64,000 nucleotides of DNA from Macrocystis pyrifera (taxonomy: Eukaryota; Sar; Phaeophyceae; Laminariales; Laminariaceae). A program made the position numbers and the translations under genes. Below the pieces are notes generated by a model. The model saw only the letters and a list, made by a program, of their open reading frames with translations, ran no database searches and was not told the DNA's origin. The stretch lies in NCBI GenBank assembly GCA_031763025.1, contig JASSKH010000005.1, positions 7,479,570 through 7,543,569 on the forward strand, in the 5' to 3' direction. Positions 1-10,527 of this stretch are shown in pieces; the stretch's first letter is position 1; every line of letters starts with the position of its first letter.

Positions 1-77
1 TTCATCTGCGGGTTGTAGGGTTGTATAAACGTTTTTTTTTAAGTCTCCATCTGCGGGTTGTAGGGTTGTACAAACGG
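1..77. repeat. Direct repeat at window edge
   Basis: A ~30-bp unit containing CATCTGCGGGTTGTAGGG followed by TTGTAYAAACG occurs twice, at about 3-32 and 47-77, separated by a T run. It may be the end of a longer tandem array outside the window. Positions 78-307 hold nothing I can assign. Confidence 0.6.
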
Positions 78-307
78 TTTCTAAAAATGCCGTTGCATAC
101 ACGGATTCATTCGTTGCGCTTTTTTACGATTTCGAGTTTCACGGTTGGTTTTCGCAGTTTTGGCGGTGTCATCGTTTCATGGTTTTGTTGTTTCGCGGTT
201 GCATCGTTTCATTAGATGGGTAGAGAGAGCGAGATCATCGATAAGGGAAACTGAAACGACGCATGCCTCCAACGGTGCTGTACGAGTGTCGTGCCACATA
301 CATACAT

Positions 308-655
308 GTATTTTTTTATTTTTTTATTTTTTCATCATCACTTTTACTTTCCAGCCCACTCGTAGGAGGTTTTACCCTCGACGATCTTCTGGACAAGCCG
401 TGGTCACAGGTGTCGTCCCTTCTCCCCCCCCCCGGTACGTGCCTTTAGTTTTTATCGCGCATAGGGTTCAGCATTCCCACTGCTCGTCGATTTTCATCGA
501 ATGTACAGCTAACTCACGCTCTCGCGCTTTCCGCTAATCAATTTTATGCAAGAAAAAGTCCCTATGAGCATGCACTCGGTGAGACTCGAACTCACGAAAT
601 TGATCTTGATAGGCTCGCGGACCACCTACCAAGCCACCGGGGACGCCGGTTATAC
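308..655 (-). mobile_element. tRNA-derived SINE, full-length copy
   Basis: Read on the minus strand, the element starts at about 653 with a tRNA-like head: GGCGTCCCCGGTGGCTTGG (A-box-like TGGCTTGG) and a perfect T arm GTGAG-TTCGAGT-CTCAC at about 575-595, which contains the B-box core. A ~230-bp body follows and the copy ends in an A-rich tail (T-rich on +, 308-340). The acceptor stem does not close, so this is a tRNA relic and not a functional tRNA. Related copies are at 51700-52021 (-), 50764-51047 (+, 5' truncated) and 53651-53765 (+, 3' end only). Confidence 0.7.
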
Positions 656-1290
656 ATATATATAATGACCACTTCAAACACTCGATGATGCACACCTATT
701 AGGCGCTGGCTTAGAAACGCCTGAAGCGACCTCAGCGCGGCATCCGTCAAGAGGCCGTTCGCCTCCCGCGACCGGACCACGGCCAGGAACGGCAGCACGA
801 GCACGAGCGTACTAAAGCCGGAGAGATCTAATCAGAAAACGCGCGAAAAGACGTCGTGCGCAGGCAGGGGTAGGAGGAGCGGGCGCGGGGGGGGGGGGGA
901 GGGGGTATGGAACCGAGACAAATGATTTTACAAATAAGACTCTTTTTGCCTAAAATTGAAAAAATCGGAAAACTAATGATTTCTACTGGTTTGGTTGGGG
1001 CTTTTTCGTGGTTAAATGTAAACATCCCGAAATGTTATTCAAGGACCAATATCAAGGACCAAATAATGAAAAAAAAAAAAAAAAAAAAGTCATTTAAATT
1101 TCTTGAAGTTCACGATTGTGTTTAGATTTCAATCGTGTGATCTAAAACATTATATTTTTTGTATAGGCTCCTCGGAGTAAGAATCGAATTAACGGGGGAT
1201 ACTCAACAGCCGCAGCCATAATATAATAGCACGTTGGGTATGTCAATGGGAGAGTCCGTGAGAGGGGGGGGGGGGGGTGGGGCCGATTGG
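656..1290. other. No gene seen
   Basis: Contains a G tract (about 889-906), an A run (1070-1088) and AT-rich sequence. None of the short open frames shows a recognisable domain or splice context. Confidence 0.5.
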
Positions 1291-1295
1291 ATTAA

Positions 1296-1386
1296 CCCTT
1301 TCAGTACCGCAGTCCCGTTTTTGGGACAAATCACTTAGAAATAGACCGGTTTGTCCCCAAATCGGGACTGCGGTACTAAAAGGGGT
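1296..1386. mobile_element. TTAA-flanked foldback MITE (piggyBac-like), copy 1
   Basis: Near-perfect hairpin. Left arm CCCTTTCAGTACCGCAGTCC, right arm GGACTGCGGTACTAAAAGGG, with FGGGACA-type inner stems (TTGGGACA/TGTCCCCA). The left flank is TTAA (1292-1295); the right flank has decayed to TCAA. Other copies lie at 3356-3446, 9740-9830 and 36919-37012. Confidence 0.7.
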
Positions 1387-1909
1387 CAAACTTGCGCTGA
1401 AATGGAAAGGGACACACACCGAGGAAGGGGTGGGTTGATTTGTCTGACCGAATCCATGAACCAAAACCGCCCCCCTCCTTGACTCAACTTATCAAACAAC
1501 TCGGTCAAGCTTCGGAAAAAATGGTTGCAATACTGCTGCTAGAGAAAAAGAAGCATAGCGAGAGCCGCCGACACAGTAAAACTGCTGTAACTACTACAAG
1601 TGCAAGCAAGACGCGGAGACAAGCGTAGGAGCGGCAAGATAGTGGGGCTCGGGGTACCTGTACTTGATACGCGTAGCCGAGTAGAAGGTGGACACAAAGC
1701 ACCAGTACTACACCAGAAGACAGCGACTCGTCATCGGCATGATAATTATCGTAGACAGTTTCGCCGCGAGTCGACGAGGCAAGAAAGAGCTGAAGTCTTC
1801 TCTCTCGCGATACAAACGCACGGCACGAGCCGTGGTGGGGAGGGGGGAGGAGAGCCCGCCATGTGTGTGCCCGGATGTGACTTACGACTATTACGAGGGA
1901 CCATAGTAA

Positions 1910-2658
1910 GGGCCACTCCTAACGAACAAAAAAAATCACGATTCGTTAGATTTTTGTCGTGAATCGTGATTTTTTTCACGACAAAAAAAATCACGATTCA
2001 TGACGCCAATTTTTTTAGCTTTTCCCTAAAAAAAAAACAAAACCACGATTCGCGACATTTGTCGTGTCTCAAAATACGCCTGATCAAGGCACTACGCAAC
2101 GCACGCGCACCAACGGTATCCGAAGGTCGGTATAGGGGCATGGAAGACTCTGCTTGGTACGTCGCTTGTGGACAACGGGCGGCTACCCAAAGACACCGCT
2201 GGGCGCGGGCTAACGAGGAGGTTGTGGCCTCGAAATTTCGAGGAGGAGCCACTGCTGGAAGACAAACGCGAAAATGACCTGAGGATGTCACAGGCCAGGC
2301 CGGGCAGACGGCCTGCGAGATGCAATCTCGCGAACCGAGCTTGGCCGACGGTCGGTGAAATCGGAATCTCGCAGGCTGGGTCAGGCTTCGGCCCGTGATT
2401 CGAATATGTCACGGGCTGGGCCAGGTGCGGACGGCCCAGCCCGGCCTCGCCGTGCCCCACTCTCGAGAGTTTGGCTCCACCCCCAAAAAACGTTTTGCTT
2501 GAAATCTCGGGATTTTTACTAGTATTTGAAAATATCACGAAACGCGACGGACGTTTTTCGGCTTTTTTCGTTAGAACTGAAATGTCACGGACCGTGATCT
2601 TTTGGCATGCCAAAAAGTCACGAATCGTGATTTTTTTTCGGTTCGTTAGGAGCGGCCC
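1910..2658. mobile_element. PIF/Harbinger-like non-autonomous DNA transposon
   Basis: Terminal inverted repeats begin GGGCCACTCCTAACGAAC on the left, and the right end reads as GGGCCGCTCCTAACGAAC in reverse complement; similarity continues for about 35 bp into a TCACGATTCG stretch. It is flanked by TAA at 1907-1909 and 2659-2661, a 3-bp duplication typical of PIF/Harbinger insertions. No transposase is encoded in the 749 bp. Internal short palindromes built on TCACGATTCGTGA occur at 1930-2000 and 2590-2635. Confidence 0.75.
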
Positions 2659-2701
2659 TAAACAGGACCTACGGTACAGGCAAAAACTTATATATTTACC
2701 T

Positions 2702-2977
2702 AAAACGCGATTATTACATCCTTCACCGTTTCTTACACAAATACATTTGTTTGATTGGCTTTGGGTATTGCCCCAATTGCAATATAACTGCAATTGGCGT
2801 CATAACATTTAGCTTGGTTGGCTTTGGGCTATTACCCCAATTGCAATATAACTGCAGCAATTGGCGTCAAAGCCCAAAGCCAACCAAAACTGCAATTGGC
2901 GTCATAGCCCAAAGCCAACCAAACTAAATGTATTTGTACAAGAAACGACGGAATACCCACTCCGAAGGAAAGCCTTG
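2702..2977. mobile_element. Foldback element with 9-bp target duplication
   Basis: A 276-bp segment lies between exact copies of TATTTACCT (2693-2701 and 2978-2986). Inside, a large inverted repeat spans about 2727-2950, with arms CCGTTTCTTACACAAATACA and its imperfect complement, and several copies of GCCCAAAGCCAACCAAA. A 9-bp duplication suggests a Mutator-like origin, but the outermost ends are poorly inverted. It interrupts the TA-MITE. Confidence 0.65.
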
Positions 2978-3033
2978 TATTTACCTATTTTTACTAACAA
3001 TATTTGGTCCTATTTACTATGGTCCCCCGTAAT

Positions 3034-3145
3034 TTTACGAGGGACCATACAGTAGTAAATAGGACCTACGGTACACACAAAAGCCTATATATTTCGCTAT
3101 TTTTACCAAAAATACTTGGTCCAATATACTATGGTCCCCCGTAAA
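3034..3145. mobile_element. TA-MITE, intact copy
   Basis: Starts TTACGAGGGACCATAC and ends CTATGGTCCCCCGTAA, with an AT-rich core (CTATATATTTCGCTATTTTT). It abuts the interrupted copy directly. Confidence 0.7.
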
Positions 3146-3355
3146 ATACTACCGCAGTGTGTGAAAAAAAAAAGGTACTGCTGTGTACCCAGCAGTATTT
3201 ATTTGCTGAATTCGGGGGACCCGAATTCAGAATATATACAAGTATGTACCGTACAGCCGGACGTACGCATATATTTTAGTTCATAATAATGCCATAATAC
3301 GTACCAGTACCAGGTAGGAAACAAAACTTGTTATTTCATCTTTTAGCCCTATTAA

Positions 3356-3446
3356 CCCCTTTAGTACCGCAGTCCCGATTTGGGGACAAACCAGTCTATT
3401 TCTAAGCGATTTGTCCCCAAAACGGGACTGCGGTACTAAAAGGGTT
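3356..3446. mobile_element. TTAA-flanked foldback MITE (piggyBac-like), copy 2
   Basis: The best copy of the family. TTAA at 3352-3355 and 3447-3450 flanks a hairpin of arms CCCCTTTAGTACCGCAGTCC and GGACTGCGGTACTAAAAGGG. A TTAA duplication with CCC-starting ends is the hallmark of piggyBac-derived elements. Confidence 0.8.
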
Positions 3447-3449
3447 TTA

Positions 3450-5750
3450 ATAATAACAACGTAGAAGAAGTAGTTGTGCAGGTAGTTATCCGTCTTCGTA
3501 CGTACTCGTTCAGCGTTTATATTATTTTTATAAAAAACTAAGAAAGCACGTCAGCTGTGAGTTCAACCGATCGGCAGATCGGTCGATACTCAACTTTGCA
3601 AGCTGCGTGAACCGCGCGCGTTTCCCATTATTTCCCTCGCGATTGACTGTACTGGCCAGAGACTCCCCTGGATGCCACCAGGGTCGACGAGACGATAATA
3701 CTTACAGCTGGTTCGATTTCCAATTGCATTGATTTCGCCAGTACCATTTCGCGCACTGAAACAGCAGATCGACACGTGAGGGCCGGGGTACACAAGACAG
3801 TCGAAAGTTGGTTTACAGCAGTTCACACGTGACACACACACCAAGACACCGGAAATTCGTAAACAGAAGGGGATCTTAAGGGAATGTGTTTTTTTTTTCC
3901 TGAATTGGGGGAGACGAAATGGGAGGGAGAGAGAAAAGAAGGGCGAAGATAACGAATGGGATGAAGAAAAGACAACAAAAAGACACAAGTCATATACCCA
4001 TAATATCGTACCTGGTACCTATGTACCTGGTATCGTACACAAGCATTTTTCGGCTCCAGCAAGGCAAGGGACGAGAGAGTACGAGACGCAGTAGAAGACC
4101 AGACATGAGAGGAAATAAAGAGCGGAGATCAAAGTCGACTGCCCAATGAGCAGTCTCCACCATTGCCTCACGTAACGCAGGTACCAGGTACGAACCAGGA
4201 ATAATTTACAGTAGTACGTAGTGATTTCCATGTTTCCATTCATTCGATTGCCTTGCGCGAAAAGCGACATTCGCGTCTATCATCTGGGTCTTCTAAAAGC
4301 TCTGCTACTTGAAGCTCTTTCTCGCTTACCGTCGTTGGGCCAACCCCTGATGGAGTCTCTGAGCGCCTTCAAGTCTCTCGTCAGTGCGCTTTCTTCTCCA
4401 ATTGAGCCATCCTGGCCAACCCATCCAAGAGCAAAGCACGAGGACCGAGACAGGAAGGAAACGAGAAATGAATGATGAGCGAGGAAATACGTAATAAAAA
4501 TCACGAATCACAAATCGCGAAAATCGCGAAATGTTACGTACGTGCCGGTATCTGTGATCGCATAACCAGGACTTATTCTTCGTCTACGTTCGCTGCTAGC
4601 TTCTATAAACTAGAATACGTGCGTCGAATGCGTTCAGCTCTAGCCAGACGCTCGAGAGAGCCTTTAACATGCGCTCGCGCCCAACCTTGAACCGGTGTCA
4701 GGCACCGAGGTAGTCTTTATAACCCCGCCCTCACATAGGTAAACCGGGAGTTTCCGACGGTAAAAGTACCAAATTTACCTCGCTGACAACGGCCGATTGT
4801 GGGACCGTGGCGAACCGCGCATTGCGCCTGAGCGCGTCAAGAACGCTCTGAATCTCACAGAGCACATCCCTGCGCGCCTGGCGCAGCATAGGCTTGTCTG
4901 GCGTGAGGTAGAGACAGGGGAACGGAGGGAGAGAATGCGGGAAGACCTCGACCTTGACAGCCGAAAGTCGCGCAGAACGAAAGTTTAGATCCCCTTATAC
5001 CAACCGCCACCGAGTATTGTATAACTCCCACAAGTTCTGGCGTCCACGCTCCAGGCGTCTGTGTGTGCCCTTTGTTGATATCGCTCTTCCTTGCCATGAG
5101 GAGCTTCATGCCCCTTACCGTTGCGTGTGCACTGTCACATGTTCCCGTGGCAAGGCCTCTAGTTGTTGGCAGCGCAGGTTCAACAGCTACGCACCACGGG
5201 GCACGACATGTGAACAGCGGTGCTGCTGCGTGGACAATGATGGCAAGGCCATCTCAGCCCGTACCTCGCAACATCAAGGATACCGTATCCTCTCTCCGAG
5301 CTGCTGTACAGGTGCGCTCCTGTCCTTTGCGCGGGGCTCTGGGTCTGTTGGCGGTGTGAAGGCGTTGCCGACCGGCACAGACATCTCCTCGTTGGCAGCG
5401 TTGGTGTGTCCTCTTGTCCTCTATGAATCATGATTATTGAGTTCCGGTTGAAGTGGCCGACGGCGCATCTGTACATCAGAGTAGAAGTAGCATGCCAGGT
5501 ATAATAGTATTAATAGTGAACCGCCGCGGCGCTTCCTCCCACCCCCACACCGTCGCAACGTGCCTCTTCTGTAGCAAGGCGGACACGATGCCACGGGCTG
5601 GCAGTGTGAGGTTGTCCCTGCGTTTGCCGGCAGCAGCAGCAGCAGCAGCAGCTGCGGGCTGGAGGCGCTCGTCGTCATCTTTTTCGGCGTTGATGTTGTT
5701 GGTGCCGTTCTTGGAGGTGTTGAGCAGGATACCTCTCATGTATAATATGC
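3450..5750. other. No supported gene
   Basis: Short open frames occur on both strands (for example 4797-4988 + and 4954-5433 +), but I recognise no domain and no convincing exon set. Contains CTAGGTACC-type palindromes (around 4010-4035) and a short GCA-repeat (5632-5652). Confidence 0.4.
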
Positions 5751-5866
5751 CAGGCCGTTTCCTATGTGGTTCGATTTCGAGCTTCAGATTTTTTTTTTCG
5801 ATCTCACAAATGATTGACCCTGCTTATGCAGTCCAAATATGCAAAATCCGACCGGAATTTTTTCGA

Positions 5867-5942
5867 TTTGAGAATCCGATGACCCAGGTCGTCGGATTTT
5901 GGCCCAAAATCCGACGACCTGGGTCATCAGATTTTCAAATCG
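5867..5942. repeat. Long hairpin
   Basis: Arms of about 36 bp meet at TTTTGGCCCAAAA; each arm carries GATGACCCAGGTCGTCGG or its complement. Almost without mismatches, so it is either young or maintained. Confidence 0.8.
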
Positions 5943-6186
5943 AAAAATGGCATGCTCTCTAAATTCAAGATGTTATCCACGACAGCAAACAGCAGCAGAA
6001 CGATCGATGAGTTGGATGGTAATACAGCTGTATAGCGACGTTGCTTCGCGCCCGTCGCGCGGACGGCGCGTCCCTCCGTGGCCAGACTAGAGTCGGCTGG
6101 CGCGGGCTCGGGCCTAGAGACCAAGAGAAGAGCACTCGGCACGCGCCTCTCCGTGGATACGTACTCGTAGACTACACTGCAGCTGT

Positions 6187-6190
<4 letters not shown>

Positions 6191-6221
<31 letters not shown>

Positions 6222-6222
6222 C
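6191..6222. repeat. (CAG)n microsatellite
   Basis: About ten uninterrupted CAG units inside the 5752-6542 element. Confidence 0.9.
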
Positions 6223-7297
6223 AGTCGCAAAATGAAACACAAAATACCAAGACAGGTTGACCCTTGCGCACTCGCCACGTCTCTTCGCCACCAGACTAGA
6301 GGCAGTCAGCATGGGCTCGGACGCTTGGGTCCTACGCGCAGGGCAGCGCACCCAGCGCGTCTCTTCGCGGCGCCAAACCATAAAAACAGCAGTTGGTCTC
6401 GGCGTTTGCTCGAATCTCTACACGCACAATAAATCTGATTTTTCCGCATAGAAAGACTCTTTCGATTTGTCAAGTTCATATCTGAGAATGCCATCGGGTC
6501 GAACTCTGAAGCTCAAAAATCGAACCGCATAGGAAACGGCCTTAGGCTCGATCTTAACGTGGAGTGTTTTTCAGATTTTTTAGGTATTTTCCCTAAAATT
6601 CGTTTTTTTTTTTTTTTTTTTCGGGGAAAAGACGAAAAACTTTACCCCCCAAAAAGTTGCCTCGAAGTTTTTAGGTATTCCTTGCTTTTTTTAGGGTTTT
6701 TAGGTGCAAGGGTTACGACGATCGGGCAGCTCCGCCGTGCTAGTCGTGCTAGCCGAGCTACCGCTCACGAGCAGACAAGGCTGGCCAGGGTCGTCCCTAT
6801 GGCTCTCCACAGACCATCGCTGACCGCAGCAAGCGCAAAGTATCCATGGGGCTCTCTTTTGCGCGTCAACGAAGGCGCACCGACGAAGACCACGGAGGCC
6901 ACCTGATGAGAGTAATCACCGCCATACTCGTAGTGGAACTTTGTCGCGTTGGGCGTTGTAGCGTGACGAGTTGGTGACGGATTTCACTACCCAAGGCACC
7001 GACACCTGCCTACGAGTCAAGCCGATGCCAGTGGGACCACCGCATGGATGGTTTCCGCGAGCGCTGCTGCTGTAGTTACGGTTCTGTGCCGGGTGGACAA
7101 TATTTCGCGAGCCAACCGAGGCACGTACTCGACAAGATTCATCCCGCGCTGAATTTGGTGAAATCCCTGAATTTCAGGAAAAAACGAAATACGACGATCG
7201 ACCCTTGCTCGCTTCCGTCTCCATGTCCTATAGTCCAGGCACAACATCTTTTCCAGAACTTCGACATTCACAAATTGAATTGTTTTGAGGTGGTCAC

Positions 7298-8534
7298 TGT
7301 TAAGTGTAAGGCAGTATGGACGTAGGGACCGACTACTGCTAGCTGGTTGATGCCTTTGGCTCTGTTCTGGTCACTCACACGAGATGCTGGACGATGTTAG
7401 AAGTTGTAAGCTCTTGTGTTAGTTGCTGTTCGCTTCGCCAGATGTCTTCTGAACAAAGGGGTGAGGTGCTCATGAGAAAAGCAGGCGATATAACCTGCCA
7501 GGTATGATGAGGGGACGATTGCTACAGACCATAATGCCGCAACAGGGGAGAGGGAATACCATAACACTAGCCCACCCTGAAGGGCCGTATATGCAAAGTC
7601 ATAGAAAACTCAGGCACGAACCAAACTAGTCCGGAGAAATCGGAGAATGGATCGAAGATGCGGCACTTCACAACCCACTCGCACACCTCTAACTTGCAAG
7701 GCTGTAGCCAATTACACGTGGACAACACGAAAAAAAATAGTCGGATTTTTAGCGTGACGGACATCATACACCCGAGAGAGGCTCGGCCGACTATCCTGCT
7801 GCGCTCAGAACGGAACCGGCTGCCCGGAGTGCCGGCCAGCGCGCTTGTCGCCGTGTCCGTCCTTGCAACGGGCTGCAGAATCGAACCAGCGACAAGCATG
7901 GGTGAAAGGAACGAGGGTCTACCTGTTGCAAGCAGTCACAGAGGGGCTGTGGCACTACCAAAAAGAGCAGCAGTGACATGCTCGTGTTACCAACAAGCAA
8001 TAACCAGGCGGACCGGGAAAATACACAAAATCCCCTGCGCCGCGCGGACCACCGGCGCATGAACCTATAGCGGCTGTCGCATCAGTCTCACCGCGCGATG
8101 CGCTGAAGCGGCGGATATCATACTCTCGAACGCAATCACCAAAAAGAGAAGGCATCAAATAAACAGCAAGAAGTAAAAAAAACAGACTACAAGAGTGAAA
8201 AGCCAAATCTGTCCACGGATAAAAAAAATCAGACCTCGAACAGGTGCCAAGAGCGTCTAGTCGACGACGCCAGTGTTAAGTACAAGGCAATCAGACCCAG
8301 GAAGCAACTACTGCTAGCAGGTTGATGCGTCTGACTCTGCTTTGGTCACTCACTCGAGGTGCTTGACGATGTCAGAAGCTCTTGTGTTAGTTGCTGTTTG
8401 CCTCGCCAGATGTCCTCTGAACGAAGGGGTGAGGTACTCATCAGAAAAGCAGGCGATAACGCCTGCCAGTTATGATCAGGGGACGATTGTTACAGACCAT
8501 AATGCCGCAACAGGGGAGAGGGGATACCATAACA
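7298..8534. mobile_element. Candidate TRIM / small LTR element
   Basis: Two direct repeats of about 265 bp (7298-7566 and 8274-8534) begin TGTTAAGT and end ATACCATAACA, giving the TG...CA and TGTTA...TAACA termini expected of LTRs. They differ at a little over a tenth of positions by eye. The 707-bp interior has no gag or pol. I found no clear primer-binding site, polypurine tract or 5-bp target duplication (GTCAC left, TCAAT right), so this is either an old element or a segmental duplication. Confidence 0.5.
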
Positions 8535-9735
8535 TCAATTATTTTTAGAAGACATAAAATATATTGCCGGAAAGCTCTGTTTCAGAAGGATCGAACCATC
8601 GCATCAGATTTTTTGTTTTCGTCGTTGCGTCGGAGAAATTCGTTTTTTCCGACAAAACTTTGTCAAGATTTTGGAGGCCGACACAGTTGTCATGTTTTTC
8701 CCGGTTTTGAACGTATCTCGTCCAGGGGCAAATTCCTGCGGGTGCAGATTTATTTTTATCTATTTTGGAGCGAGATATAGGCGAAACAAAAACTTTTCCC
8801 CGGTTCCATCTGTGGAGATTTTAGCTCAAAAACTGGCACGATGGATGTCGAAAAACTCCTCGGATTCAGATGAATTGGACCCTGACCCAGGACCATTTTT
8901 TTTTTGTTTTTTCGAAAAAAAATCTGTGGGCCGAGAAAAGCCTTTTCACGTATCTTCCTACTGTATATGACATGTATATTATCGTGTATGGACAGATGTA
9001 TCATTGTGGATATATATAATACCTTATTTTACCTACTCCTGTATAGATACATGCGCTTATCGACGAATCAGGCATGCGTTGGTCGTGGTCTCTAATTTTT
9101 ATTTCGATTCGGATCATTTTTTTTTTTTAAATTCGTGGTAATTTCGCAGTAATTTTTCCCAATTTTTTTCGCAAATGGCCGTTGTTCACGTTTTGTTTTT
9201 CAAGACCGGTTTTGGATTACTCTCGGCCTCGCGATTTTGGAGCACTTTGTTTCACGTGTCAATTCTCAAAAATGACGGAGAAAAAACCGGTACCTCCTTG
9301 GGAAAAAATGTCTTGCGTGGACCATATCAAACCAGTACGTACTGCGCAGTCATACCCCAGGTAGTTATACTCGTTTGTATGCTTGAAAGAGCAGTCTGGC
9401 TGCTGCCATGCGCTATTTTCGAGGAAGTGCTGGGGCCACCGCGCTTTTGCTGCCTCTCTCTGCGCAGTTGTCGTGCCGTGTAGACTGCCTCGTTCCGCTG
9501 TCGTTGTCGTTTCCGCTGCTGCTGCTGGTGCTGTTGCTGCAATTACCCTACCTGGTACATACATACAGTAGACTACCGTACCGTACACCACTCTGGACGG
9601 AATTTCAAGGACCATGTTAACACTATTTTACTGTAGTATGAACTCTAGGCGATTCTTGTATTTATGCCCAGAGCAACACGTAAGATAACAACCCCCTGGG
9701 ACTAATTTCAGAGCCGATTTCCTGCAAAACATGTC
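8535..9735. other. No supported gene
   Basis: T-rich, AT-rich sequence with scattered short frames on both strands. No domain or paired splice sites recognised. Confidence 0.4.
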
Positions 9736-9739
9736 TTAA

Positions 9740-9830
9740 CTCATTTAGGACTGCAGTCCCGTTTTGGGGACAAACTACTTAGAATAAGAGTGCTTTGTCC
9801 CCAAAACGGGACTGCAGTCTTGGAAGGGTC
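9740..9830. mobile_element. TTAA foldback MITE, diverged copy 3
   Basis: Hairpin arms AGGACTGCAGTCCCGTTTTG and CAAAACGGGACTGCAGTCTT. The left TTAA is intact (9736-9739), the right one is lost. Confidence 0.6.
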
Positions 9831-10003
9831 TAGGGGAGCACACGCAACGAAAATTGTGGCGTTGGAAAGACCTCGTCGAGACACTTCCCTAAACGCGTCG
9901 CTCGGCGTTGACGCTGCCCCCGTTGTCGCGAACATAAGCCTTGAAGCTCGTCCGAGGGTAGTGTGCTATCTTGCGTGTCATACGGTGTGTTGCTCGTGCC
10001 AAT

Positions 10004-10108
10004 ATGAAGACGTCAACATTGGCGCTCTCCGTGATTCTCAGGATGCTTGGGGTGTTTGTGTGTGTGGTGTCGTGTGCGTGTCTTTTGTGGTGGGCAGGAA
10101 GGTTTGAA
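10004..10108 (+). other. Possible signal-peptide exon upstream of the DUF1995 gene
   Basis: ATG at 10004 opens a frame reading MKTSTLALSVILRM followed by a hydrophobic stretch, which would suit the N-terminal ER signal that plastid proteins of secondary-plastid algae carry. There is no ASAFAP-like cleavage motif I can point to, the frame runs on to a stop at 10219, and no donor joins it convincingly to the exon at 10528. This is a suggestion from position only. Confidence 0.2.
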
Positions 10109-10527
10109 GGGCCAGCGATCGCGCATGGACGTCGACCTCCCCTTCGCGGCTCGGCTAGGGGTGGAGACGGCAGATGGAGACAAGGACAAAAATGTAGGCA
10201 TGGATTGGCTTTGCGTTGACATTTCAGACTTTTCGTTGCCCTACGTACGTGTTTGTATCAGTCATGAACTTAAGCCTTCCTCTCCAATGCCGTGTAGTCG
10301 TCTTCAAATGTTTTTTGTCATGTTCTCTTGATTCGAGGTGATCGTAAACGAATGCTAGGTACCGCCTAGGTGAGCGGTCGGCTTCCAAACAAGCACCACG
10401 CCGATTCGATGATCCCGCTGGTTTGCATATTTGCCCTTCGACATGCCCACTGGTCGCCCGGCCGTATCCTCGTACGCCGTACGTGGACGGCGTCTGTCGT
10501 GTGGTGCCGTGACCGCTTGGCTTGCAG

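Larger units (their letters stand above)
1891..3032. mobile_element. TA-MITE interrupted by two later insertions
   Basis: The left end TTACGAGGGACCATAG (1891-1906) and right end CTATGGTCCCCCGTAA (3017-3032) match intact ~110-bp copies elsewhere in the window. The body is split into three pieces: 1891-1909, 2662-2701 and 2987-3032. The first break holds the 749-bp element with TAA duplications; the second holds a 276-bp element with a 9-bp duplication. Joined, the pieces match the neighbouring copy at 3034-3145. Confidence 0.7.
5752..6542. mobile_element. TIR DNA element, ~790 bp, non-autonomous
   Basis: The left end AGGCCGTTTCCTATGTGGTT and right end (reverse complement AGGCCGTTTCCTATGCGGTT) form ~37-bp terminal inverted repeats that continue with TCGATTT...GAGCTTCAGA. 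No target duplication is clear. The element contains a second, internal perfect hairpin at 5867-5942 and a (CAG)10 tract at 6191-6220. No transposase is seen. Confidence 0.7.

Noticed and set aside
565..655. Functional tRNA gene
   Set aside because: T arm is good but the acceptor stem does not pair, and the sequence recurs as part of a SINE.
4797..5433. Overlapping plus frames of 63-159 codons
   Set aside because: No recognisable domain and no consistent splice sites.
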